A stretch of 52,629 nucleotides of DNA. Origin: Caballeronia choica. GTDB lineage: Bacteria > Pseudomonadota > Gammaproteobacteria > Burkholderiales > Burkholderiaceae. Position numbers and translations under genes: made by a program. The notes below the pieces were generated by a model. That model worked only from the letters and a program-made list of their open reading frames with translations, was not told where the DNA came from and made no database searches. The stretch spans positions 1 through 52,629 of the forward strand of contig NZ_FCON02000050.1 in NCBI RefSeq assembly GCF_001544535.1, read 5' to 3'. Shown piece by piece: positions 46,109 to 52,629 of this stretch (its first letter is position 1; each line of letters starts with the position of its first letter).

Positions 46109-46525
46109 TTAGCGAACGACCTTCGGCTTGACGTCGGGTGTAAGCGACACGCCGACGACCTGCCCATCGCGCACGCCGCAGCGGCTGTCCATGCGGGTCC
46201 ATTGCGGCTTGCCCCGGGACTTCGCGAATGCGCGCATCACGATGACCTTGTCGACGGGAATCGGATCGCCGATGCTGAACACGGGCGAGTCGCTGTCGAT
46301 TCTTGCGCTCAGCACGCGGCGGTCGGAGACGATCAGGGTATCGTATTTCGGCGCGAGTTCGACCCAGTGATCGAACGCCGCCACGCATTTGATGACGGCA
46401 CTTGGCACGTGCATGCGGGTCAGGTAGTCATAGTCCTTCGACGGGGCGTCGGTGTCCTGCGCCTGGACTGCCTGGTACACGCAGGTGGACAGCAGTAGCG
46501 CGGCAAGCGGGAAGAGAGCTTTCAT
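46109..46525 (-). CDS. Secreted protein of unknown function
   Basis: 138 residues from ATG 46525. A signal peptide (about 1-22, LLLSTCVYQAVQAQD) is followed by a compact domain with two cysteines (VIKCVAAFDHW and SRCGVRDGQVV) that could be disulfide-bonded. LSARIDSDSPVFSIGDPIPV and KPQWTRMDSRCG suggest a beta-rich fold. I do not recognise the family. The start has no good ribosome site. It is divergent from the glycolipid-binding gene. Confidence 0.7.
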   Translation of the reverse strand: MKALFPLAALLLSTCVYQAVQAQDTDAPSKDYDYLTRMHVPSAVIKCVAAFDHWVELAPKYDTLIVSDRRVLSARIDSDSPVFSIGDPIPVDKVIVMRAFAKSRGKPQWTRMDSRCGVRDGQVVGVSLTPDVKPKVVR

Positions 46526-46705
46526 GCGATGGAGATATCGTTGGTATGAAGCGTCGGTGGGGCGCGGAGTATACCGCGCGGTCATTGCCACTGACATTCG
46601 CGTCGCGCAAAAGTGCCCTGTTTCAAGGGACTTTCTTCGAATGATGAGCGCGAGAGTATTCGCGGACTCTGAACCACAACAACCGCCACCGAACAGGAAG
46701 ACGCA

Positions 46706-47254
46706 ATGACATCGGTCCGATGGTCGCCGGAAAACGGCAAGGGTATCGAGCATCTTGACCTCGACACGCGCGAGCCTACGATCGTCATTGAAAGCGTGCT
46801 CATCGGCGAGCGCACCGAGTGCGACCACGGCTTCATCTACCGCATAGAATGCGACGCGCAATGGCGAGTAACACGAGTCATCATCAAGCGCGCGGGCGGC
46901 GTCACGCTTGAACTTCTCGCCGATACACACGGCAACTGGAGCGACGGCAACGGCAGACCGCACGACGACCTGAAGGGCTGCATCGACATCGACATCTCGG
47001 CCACGCCGTTCACCAACACGCTGCCGATCCGCCGCCTGAACCTCGGGAAAAACGAGCGCCGCGTGATTCCCGTCGTCTACATCGCGTTGCCAGCAATGAC
47101 GACGAAACGCGTCGAACAGGCGTACACCTGCATCGAACCGGACCGCCTGTATCGCTATGAAGGCATCACGACGCAATACACGGCCGACCTTCCCGTCGAC
47201 GGAGACGGTCTCGTGATCGACTATCCGGGCCTCTTCCGGCGCCTCGTGGACTAG
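46706..47254 (+). CDS. Putative glycolipid-binding domain protein
   Basis: 182 residues, one domain filling the length of this family: VRWSPENGKGIEHLDLDT at the start, then GNWSDGNGRPHDDLKGCIDI in the middle and LPVDGDGLVIDYPGLFRRLV at the end. The related family includes a protein described as glycolipid-binding; the biochemical role is otherwise unknown. No signal peptide, so cytoplasmic. AGGA upstream (46697-46700). The gene is separate from selD by 78 bp. Confidence 0.85.
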   Translation: MTSVRWSPENGKGIEHLDLDTREPTIVIESVLIGERTECDHGFIYRIECDAQWRVTRVIIKRAGGVTLELLADTHGNWSDGNGRPHDDLKGCIDIDISATPFTNTLPIRRLNLGKNERRVIPVVYIALPAMTTKRVEQAYTCIEPDRLYRYEGITTQYTADLPVDGDGLVIDYPGLFRRLVD

Positions 47255-47332
47255 CCGGAGACGGACAGCGGGCGTCCCCAGGCGCGAGCGGCCATAATAC
47301 GGTTTTACCGTAACGAGCCGAACGCGAACTCG

Positions 47333-48397
47333 ATGAACGACGCCACCCAGAATCCAGGTTCCACTCCCCGCCTGACGAGCCTCTCCCACGGCGGCGGCTG
47401 CGGCTGCAAGATCGCCCCCGGCGTGCTCGCCGACCTGCTCAGGCGCAGCGTGCCGCTGCCGGCTTTCCCGAACCTGCTGGTCGGCAACGACACCGCCGAC
47501 GATGCCGCCGTCTACCAGCTCAACGACGAGCAGGCGATCGTCGCCACGACCGACTTCTTCATGCCGATCGTCGACGATCCGTTCGACTTCGGCCGCATCG
47601 CCGCGACCAACGCGCTGTCGGACGTGTATGCGATGGGCGGCAAGCCGATCCTCGCGCTCGCGCTCGTCGGCATGCCGATCAACGTGCTGCCGCATGAAGT
47701 GATCGCGCAGATCCTGAAGGGCGGCGAGTCGATCTGCACGGAGGCGGGCATTCCGGTCGCGGGCGGCCATTCGATCGATTCGGTCGAGCCGATCTATGGC
47801 CTTGCCGCGCTCGGCATCGTGCATCCGAAGCTCGTCAAACGCAACGCGGCCGCGCGCGCGGGCGACGTGCTGATCCTCGGCAAACCGCTCGGCGTCGGGG
47901 TGTTGTCGGCGGCGCTGAAAAAGGAGCGGCTCGACGCCGCGGGCTATGCCGCGATGATCGCCGCGACCACCAAGCTCAACCGGCCCGGCGCCGACCTCGC
48001 GCAACTCGAAAGCGTGCACGCGCTGACCGATGTGACCGGCTTCGGTCTGCTCGGCCACACGCTCGAATTGAGCCGCGGCGCGGGACTCACGGCGCGCATC
48101 CGCTATGCGGATTTGCCGTGGCTGCCGGGCGTCGAGGCGTTCGCGAGAGCGGGCGTGTTTACAGGCGCCTCGGGGCGGAACTGGAGCGCATACGGCGCGG
48201 ACATCGTGCTCGCGTCCTCGCTCGACGATATGGCACGTGTCCTGCTCACCGATCCGCAGACCTCGGGCGGACTGCTCGTGTCCTGCGCGCCGGAAGCGGT
48301 CGACGACGTCCTCGCGATCTTCCGCGCCGATGGCTTCGACGAGGCAGCGGTGATCGGCGAAATGGTCGATGGAGTGAGCCGCGTGGAAGTGAATTGA
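47333..48397 (+). CDS. selD: Selenide, water dikinase SelD (cysteine form)
   Basis: 354 residues. It makes selenophosphate from selenide and ATP for selenocysteine or 2-selenouridine in tRNA. The active-site segment HGGGCGCKIAPG has Cys23, Cys25 and Lys26, matching Cys17/Lys20 of the E. coli protein; no UGA selenocysteine is used. The ATP/Mg segment LVGNDTADDAAVYQLNDEQA and GGHSIDSVEPIYG are typical, and LTDPQTSGGLLVSC is the C-terminal signature. The usual partner mnmH (selU) is not adjacent; a CDF transporter follows 32 bp later. Confidence 0.95.
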   Translation: MNDATQNPGSTPRLTSLSHGGGCGCKIAPGVLADLLRRSVPLPAFPNLLVGNDTADDAAVYQLNDEQAIVATTDFFMPIVDDPFDFGRIAATNALSDVYAMGGKPILALALVGMPINVLPHEVIAQILKGGESICTEAGIPVAGGHSIDSVEPIYGLAALGIVHPKLVKRNAAARAGDVLILGKPLGVGVLSAALKKERLDAAGYAAMIAATTKLNRPGADLAQLESVHALTDVTGFGLLGHTLELSRGAGLTARIRYADLPWLPGVEAFARAGVFTGASGRNWSAYGADIVLASSLDDMARVLLTDPQTSGGLLVSCAPEAVDDVLAIFRADGFDEAAVIGEMVDGVSRVEVN

Positions 48398-48429
48398 GCC
48401 TTCAAGACTTCAAAGAATCGCAGAACAAT

Positions 48430-49359
48430 ATGAACGAAGAATCGCCGAAGGCCATTTTCTACGCGCTCGCTGCCAACTTCGGCATAGCGGTGTGCAAGTT
48501 CGGGGCTGCCGCATTCACGGGCTCGGGCTCGATGTTCGCGGAGGCGATCCATTCGACCGCCGACTGCGGCAACCAGCTTCTCCTGCTGTTCGGATTGAAG
48601 CGCGCGCAGCAGCCGGCCAATGCGCTGCATCCGCTCGGCTCGGGCCGCGAGATCTATTTCTATGCGTTGATCGTCGCGTTGCTGCTGTTCTTTGTCGGCG
48701 GCGCGTTCTCGGTGTACGAGGGCGTGCATCGCATGCTGCATCACGAGCCGCTCAGCAACCCGATCGTCGCGCTCGTGATCCTCGGAATATCGGTCGTGCT
48801 GGAGGCGTTCTCGCTGGCCGGCGCGCTGCGCGAGATTCGCCGCGGCGCACCGAACAAGACGCTGTGGCGCTGGTTTCGCGAGACGCGCGAATCGGAACTG
48901 CTGGTCGTCGCGGGCGAGGACGTCGCGGCGCTCGCGGGTCTCGCCATCGCGTTCTGCGCGGTGCTGCTCACGATGATCACCGGCAACCCCGCCTATGACG
49001 CGGCCGGTTCGATCGGCGTCGGCGTGTTGCTGATGGTGGTCGCGTATGTGGTCGCGCGCGAAGTGAAGTCGATGATCGTCGGTGAATCGGCGAGTCCTGA
49101 AGTGCGCCGCGCGATCGATGCGCATCTGCGTGCGCGGCCGGAGATTGTGCGCATCATCAGTTTGATCACGCTGCAATGGGGCAAGCACGTCGTGGTCGCC
49201 GTGCAGGCGGAGATGATCGATTATCCGAGCGGGCGCGCGCTGATCGACGCGATCAACGTGATCGAGGACGATTTGCAGCGGACCTTCCCGCAAGTGCGCT
49301 GGGTGTTCTTTGAGCCGGATATCGCGCGCGACAAGGGCCAGCCCGAGATCCTGCGCTGA
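48430..49359 (+). CDS. Cation diffusion facilitator (CDF) transporter
   Basis: 309 residues with about six membrane helices in the first 210 residues and a cytoplasmic C-terminal domain (HVVVAVQAEMIDYPSG). The first metal-site helix has FAEAIHSTADCGNQLLLL (His41, Asp45) and the fifth has VVAGEDVAALAGLAI (Glu/Asp pair), typical CDF features. Such antiporters move Zn, Fe, Mn or Co out of the cytoplasm; specificity cannot be told from this sequence. It follows selD by 32 bp on the same strand and may be cotranscribed. Confidence 0.9.
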   Translation: MNEESPKAIFYALAANFGIAVCKFGAAAFTGSGSMFAEAIHSTADCGNQLLLLFGLKRAQQPANALHPLGSGREIYFYALIVALLLFFVGGAFSVYEGVHRMLHHEPLSNPIVALVILGISVVLEAFSLAGALREIRRGAPNKTLWRWFRETRESELLVVAGEDVAALAGLAIAFCAVLLTMITGNPAYDAAGSIGVGVLLMVVAYVVAREVKSMIVGESASPEVRRAIDAHLRARPEIVRIISLITLQWGKHVVVAVQAEMIDYPSGRALIDAINVIEDDLQRTFPQVRWVFFEPDIARDKGQPEILR

Positions 49360-49363
49360 AGTT

Positions 49364-49678
49364 TCAGGGAAGATGCGCCGGAGGCCGCTCATAGTGCGGC
49401 CGGGGCGTATCAGGCGTGGCCGGCAATTGCGTCCGGGCAGTCGCCGGCAATTGCGTGTCGCCGGCGCTTTCCGGCATCGTCGAGGTCTCGCCGCGCGGCG
49501 CCATTTGTGCCGCGGACGCTTGATGAGCGGCCCGCGCGCTAACGTCTTGCGCCGCGAAAAGCCGGGCAGGCGCGAGAAGTGCTACCAGCACAACCACTTC
49601 TGTCCACGAACTCCGTGTCATGTGTTGTCGCGAAAATCGTCGCGAAATCCGGTACTTCTCCATCGATTGTTTCGCCAT
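49364..49678 (-). CDS. Small secreted protein of unknown function
   Basis: Between 85 and 104 residues depending on start: ATG 49621 (TRSSWTEVVVLVALLAPARL, a signal-like start) or ATG 49678; neither has a good ribosome site. After the hydrophobic segment the tail is rich in Ala, Pro and Thr (LPATARTQLPATPDTPRP). No domain recognised. Its end lies 4 bp from the convergent CDF gene. Coding status is uncertain. Confidence 0.45.
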   Translation of the reverse strand: MAKQSMEKYRISRRFSRQHMTRSSWTEVVVLVALLAPARLFAAQDVSARAAHQASAAQMAPRGETSTMPESAGDTQLPATARTQLPATPDTPRPHYERPPAHLP

Positions 49679-49806
49679 CGTGTTTGATCGATTGTTGTTC
49701 TGATCAAACCCGGAGAGCACGATCCGTTCCGGCCCGGATAGATCGACCCCGCGTCGAGTTCCTGAATCCTCCGCTTCTCATCGTCCAGCTCCTCATCGTC
49801 CAGCCC

Positions 49807-52323
49807 ATGCGCCAATCCCTGCTTGCCATTCTCTTTCTTGCCGTGTCGCTGTTTGCTCCGGCGGTCGCGAACGCCGCACCGAACACCGCCCAGCCGGCCA
49901 ATCCCGCGTCCGTGACACTCACACCGCAACAGGCCCGCGATGCCCTCGCGGTCCTCAACGATCCGGCCCGCCGCGCCCAGGTCGCGGACACCTTGCGCGC
50001 CGTGGTCGCAGCCGGCGCGATGGCCGCGCCGCCAGCGGGCGCGTCGGCGGCAACGGGTGCGTCATCGGCCCAGCCCGCGAGCGGCGCATCGAGCGTGCTG
50101 GCGAAGTCGCTGACGAGCAACGGCCTTGCGTCGCAGATCTCGCATCAGGCCGGCCACTGGCTCGTGCAGATCGGCGTCGGCTTGCGCCATTCGATGGCCG
50201 CTCTGCTCGACTATGGTTCAGTGCTCACGTGGTGGCGCGAACGCACCGCCACCGACGCGGGCCGCCAGCTCATCGAACACGTAAGCTGGACCGTGCTGAT
50301 TTCGCTCGTGCCCGCGCTGCTGCTCGAATTCCTGTGCGCGCGGTTCTTGCGCGGGCCACGGGCGCGGATCGCGGCGCGCGGCATCGTCGATGTCGACGAG
50401 ACGCAGCCCGAGCTCGCACAGGAAGAGCGCGCGGCGGTGCGCGAGGAAGCCGCGGCCGAGCGCACCGGCGATGAAACCGCGCTGCACGTCGCGGAAAAGA
50501 AGACCGATACGGTGCGCGGCCAGCGTCACGCGGCCCGTCACTGGACGCTGTTGCAGCGCTTGCCCAGCGCGTTGCTGCACGCATTCCTGTCGATCGTGCC
50601 GCTCGCGGTGTTCATCGCCGCGGCGACGCTCCTCATCTCGATCTTCATCGACGACAACACGCCCGAAGCGCGCGTCGCGGGCGCACTGATCGACGTGTAT
50701 CTCGTATGCCGCGCAATCCAGATCGTGAGCGGCTTCTTCCTCGCGCCGACCGCGCCCGGCCTGCGCCTGATCCAGATGCGCGACACCTTCGCCACGTTCA
50801 CGCACGACTGGGTGCTGCGCATCGTCTGCGTGGCGGGCGCGGGCGTCGCGCTCGCGAACGGCGCGGAGCCGCTCGGTTTGTCCGACGACGCCCGCATCGC
50901 AATCCTCAAGGCGGTCACGTTCGTGGTGCACGTGATGATCGCGTATGTGATCTTCGCGTGCAGGAAGCCCGTCGGCGCGCGCATTCGAGAGCGTGCGCAG
51001 GGGCATCGCTCGGTGTCGCTGCTCGGCAACTGGCTCGCCGACATCTGGGCGGGTGTCGCGATCTTCTTCGTGATCGCGCTGTGGTTCGTGTGGGCGCTCG
51101 ATGTCCACAACGGCTATCAGACGCTGTTCCATCTCGGCGGCGTATCGGTGATCGTGCTGGTCGCTGCGCGCGTGGCCGCGATCGTCGCCTTCGGCGCGCT
51201 TGGCCGCGTCTTCCGCAGCGAAGCGGAAGAAGACGATGCGAGCCGGTCTATCGCGCATCGCCATGCGTACCGCTACTATCCGGCCCTTCGACGCATCGTG
51301 CAGACGCTGATCGTCGTCGTGACGATCATTGCGCTGATGCAGGTGTGGGGCATCCACGTGCTGCAGTTCTTCGCGACGGGCAGCGTGGGCAAGCGGCTCG
51401 CGTCGGCGCTGGTTACGATCGCGATTGCGGCCGCGTTCGCGGTGCTCGTGTGGGAAGCGGCCAACGTGATGGTCGAACGCCGTCTCGAACAGTGGACGAC
51501 GAGCGGCGAGCGCCTGCGTGCCGCGCGCCTCAGAACGCTGTTGCCGATGATGCGCTCCGCGCTCTTCATCGTGATCGCGCTGGTGGTCGTGCTGACGGGC
51601 CTGAGCGAGATCGGCGTGAACACCGCGCCGCTGCTCGCGAGCGCGAGCATCTTCGGCGTGGCGCTCGGCTTCGGTTCGCAAAAGCTGGTGCAGGACCTGA
51701 TCACCGGCATCTTCCTCTTGATGGAAAACGCGATGCAGGTCGGCGACTGGGTGACGCTCGCGGGCGTCTCGGGCACGGTCGAATACCTGTCGATTCGCAC
51801 GGTGCGTCTGCGCGGCGGCGACGGTTCGCTCTACACGGTGCCGTTCAGTTCGGTATCGACGGTGAACAATACGAATCGCGGCATCGGCAATGCGTCGGTG
51901 CGTGTCTCCATCGCGCTCGGCCAGGACGTCGATCTCGCGATCTCGGCGTTGAAGGAGATCGGCGCGGACCTGCAGCGCGACGACGCGTTCAAGGACGGCA
52001 TCCTGTCGGACTTCAGCTTCTGGGGCGTCGATGCGGTGGACGGTTCGACCGTGACGCTTGCTGGTCAGATCCAGTGTCGCGACAGCGCGCGCTGGCCGGT
52101 GCAGCGCGAATTCAACCGGCGCATTCTCAACGAGTTCACGGCGCGCGGCATCGAGATCGCGAATCCGCAGCGCAACTTCGTGATCGTCAACGGTGGCGTG
52201 CCGCCTGTGCAGGACGAAGCGCAGACATCGGCGGAACAGCGCGCTGAGCCGTCGAAGGCCTCGCAGCATCCGACGGCGGAAGCGGCGGCCGCTCAGCGCG
52301 GCGAGCGCACGAGCCCCGGCTAG
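49807..52323 (+). CDS. Large MscS-family mechanosensitive channel
   Basis: 838 residues from ATG 49807, which starts a signal peptide (LLAILFLAVSLFAPAVANAA). A periplasmic N-terminal part and several additional helices (to about 600) precede the MscS pore: SASIFGVALGFGSQKLVQDL then GIFLLMENAMQVGDWVTLAG, with the Gly/Ala-rich pore helix. The C-terminal beta and alpha/beta domains follow (TVPFSSVSTVNNTNRGIGNA). The layout resembles the large YbiO/MscM-type channels. It opens on membrane tension to release osmolytes. The last 40 residues are low-complexity Ala/Glu. Confidence 0.92.
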   Translation: MRQSLLAILFLAVSLFAPAVANAAPNTAQPANPASVTLTPQQARDALAVLNDPARRAQVADTLRAVVAAGAMAAPPAGASAATGASSAQPASGASSVLAKSLTSNGLASQISHQAGHWLVQIGVGLRHSMAALLDYGSVLTWWRERTATDAGRQLIEHVSWTVLISLVPALLLEFLCARFLRGPRARIAARGIVDVDETQPELAQEERAAVREEAAAERTGDETALHVAEKKTDTVRGQRHAARHWTLLQRLPSALLHAFLSIVPLAVFIAAATLLISIFIDDNTPEARVAGALIDVYLVCRAIQIVSGFFLAPTAPGLRLIQMRDTFATFTHDWVLRIVCVAGAGVALANGAEPLGLSDDARIAILKAVTFVVHVMIAYVIFACRKPVGARIRERAQGHRSVSLLGNWLADIWAGVAIFFVIALWFVWALDVHNGYQTLFHLGGVSVIVLVAARVAAIVAFGALGRVFRSEAEEDDASRSIAHRHAYRYYPALRRIVQTLIVVVTIIALMQVWGIHVLQFFATGSVGKRLASALVTIAIAAAFAVLVWEAANVMVERRLEQWTTSGERLRAARLRTLLPMMRSALFIVIALVVVLTGLSEIGVNTAPLLASASIFGVALGFGSQKLVQDLITGIFLLMENAMQVGDWVTLAGVSGTVEYLSIRTVRLRGGDGSLYTVPFSSVSTVNNTNRGIGNASVRVSIALGQDVDLAISALKEIGADLQRDDAFKDGILSDFSFWGVDAVDGSTVTLAGQIQCRDSARWPVQREFNRRILNEFTARGIEIANPQRNFVIVNGGVPPVQDEAQTSAEQRAEPSKASQHPTAEAAAAQRGERTSPG

Positions 52324-52472
52324 CCCTCGGGGGCGGCGCGTGCGAGCCGCCGCGTTCATATATCCGCTTTAGCGATTTCGATTGGACAATCGCTTCGTAG
52401 ACCATCGCCGATACGCCTTCTATGATGTGCTTCACTTGAATCAGGGTGGTGGTGGCGTTGGCGCTGGCGCTT

Positions 52473-52504
52473 GGGGGCGGGTGGGGTTGGGGTTGGGGTT
52501 GGGG
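52473..52504 (+). repeat. G-rich tract with GGGGTT tandem units
   Basis: GGGGGCGGGT followed by three GGGGTT units and a final GGGG (52483-52504). Four or more runs of four G's within 32 bases meet the usual pattern for an intramolecular G-quadruplex on the plus strand. Confidence 0.8.
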
Positions 52505-52567
52505 CTTTAACCGTTTGATGCGCTTGTGCTTCTATGGAGCTTGTTTTCTTAGTGGTTTATTTGCTCT

Positions 52568-52629
52568 GCCCCTGTCCGGGGCGGGACTCACTTTCTTTGC
52601 TGCTGCAAAGAAAGTAAGCAAAGAAAGCA
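52568..52629. repeat. Dispersed-repeat-like inverted element, cut by window end
   Basis: Two stems: gcccc/ggggc (52568-52572/52578-52582) and an 11-bp perfect stem 52590-52600/52605-52615 (actttctttgc/gcaaagaaagt) with loop tgct; gcaaagaaag is repeated directly at 52618-52627. Elements with this sequence style (ctttctttgc...gcaaagaaag) are common between genes in Paraburkholderia-like genomes. The element continues past the window. Confidence 0.75.

Larger units (their letters stand above)
52324..52629. other. Non-coding right edge with G-rich tract and repeat
   Basis: 306 bp after the channel gene with no accepted gene. It contains a 7-bp hairpin (52371-52377/52388-52394), the G-rich tract at 52473-52504, and a repeat-like inverted element at 52568-52629, listed separately. 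A short minus-strand open frame (from 52435) was not accepted because it overlaps the channel gene. Confidence 0.6.

Noticed and set aside
50218-52359. Long open frame opposite the MscS channel gene
   Set aside because: Arg/Asp/His-rich low-complexity translation typical of an antisense frame in GC-rich DNA.

Overview
The window is a GC-rich chromosomal segment with strongly GC-biased third codon positions. Its gene content is typical of Burkholderiaceae: the end of a phenylacetate (paa) cluster, an mprF-acvB pair, a PQQ alcohol dehydrogenase cluster, pobA, DUF1800/DUF1501 genes and many LysR, AraC and ECF regulators. A Paraburkholderia or Caballeronia species is the best guess. That rests on protein families and on a repeat style at the right edge; no rRNA or tRNA was seen. 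No phage, transposase, integrase or CRISPR array was seen, so the region looks like core or near-core chromosome.

Layout. 1-3095: end of paaE, a 3-oxoadipyl-CoA thiolase and paaK (aerobic phenylacetate catabolism). 3108-5767 (minus): dadA and an AI-2E-type membrane protein. 6074-9169 (plus): secreted PQQ alcohol dehydrogenase, di-heme cytochrome c and a periplasmic ankyrin protein. 9193-13838 (minus): probable envelope-stress operon of a YXWGXW protein, a 35-residue lipoprotein, an ECF sigma factor, an anti-sigma-like protein, a periplasmic sensor-like protein, DUF1800 and DUF1501. 13941-17420: DMT exporter, a double-glycine leader peptide, a LysR regulator, a perfect 20-bp hairpin and two secreted proteins. 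17911-21770: mprF and acvB, overlapping, for synthesis, flipping and turnover of aminoacyl-phosphatidylglycerol.

21850-32411: small enzymes, a lipoprotein acylase of the penicillin amidase family, an M20 peptidase with a strong terminator, an Ldh-type dehydrogenase, a divergent SDR/LysR pair, RidA and an unusual HdeD-like protein with a C-terminal papain-like domain. 32501-38957: Tat-exported phosphoesterase, TauE/SafE transporter divergent from a glycogen-debranching-type glucosidase, and pobA. 39049-39892: an alpha/beta hydrolase gene with both a frameshift and a lost nucleophile. 40004-43246: YaiI, GNAT, aldo/keto reductase divergent from an AraC regulator. 43357-45189: a second ECF sigma/anti-sigma module preceded by two small exported proteins. 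45248-46525: very small secreted His/Tyr-rich proteins, a possible gene remnant and a secreted protein. 46706-52323: glycolipid-binding-domain protein, selD, a CDF cation transporter and a large MscS channel. The right edge is a G-rich tract followed by a dispersed-repeat-like inverted repeat cut by the window end.

Themes. Most genes serve aromatic or alcohol catabolism or the cell envelope. Two ECF sigma modules each sit with small exported proteins, which suggests envelope sensing. The best candidates for undescribed biology are the ECF-linked DUF1800/DUF1501 operon, the HdeD-papain fusion, the orphan double-glycine peptide and the PQQ dehydrogenase with a lanthanide-type Asp pair. All functions are read from sequence patterns only; no database search was run.
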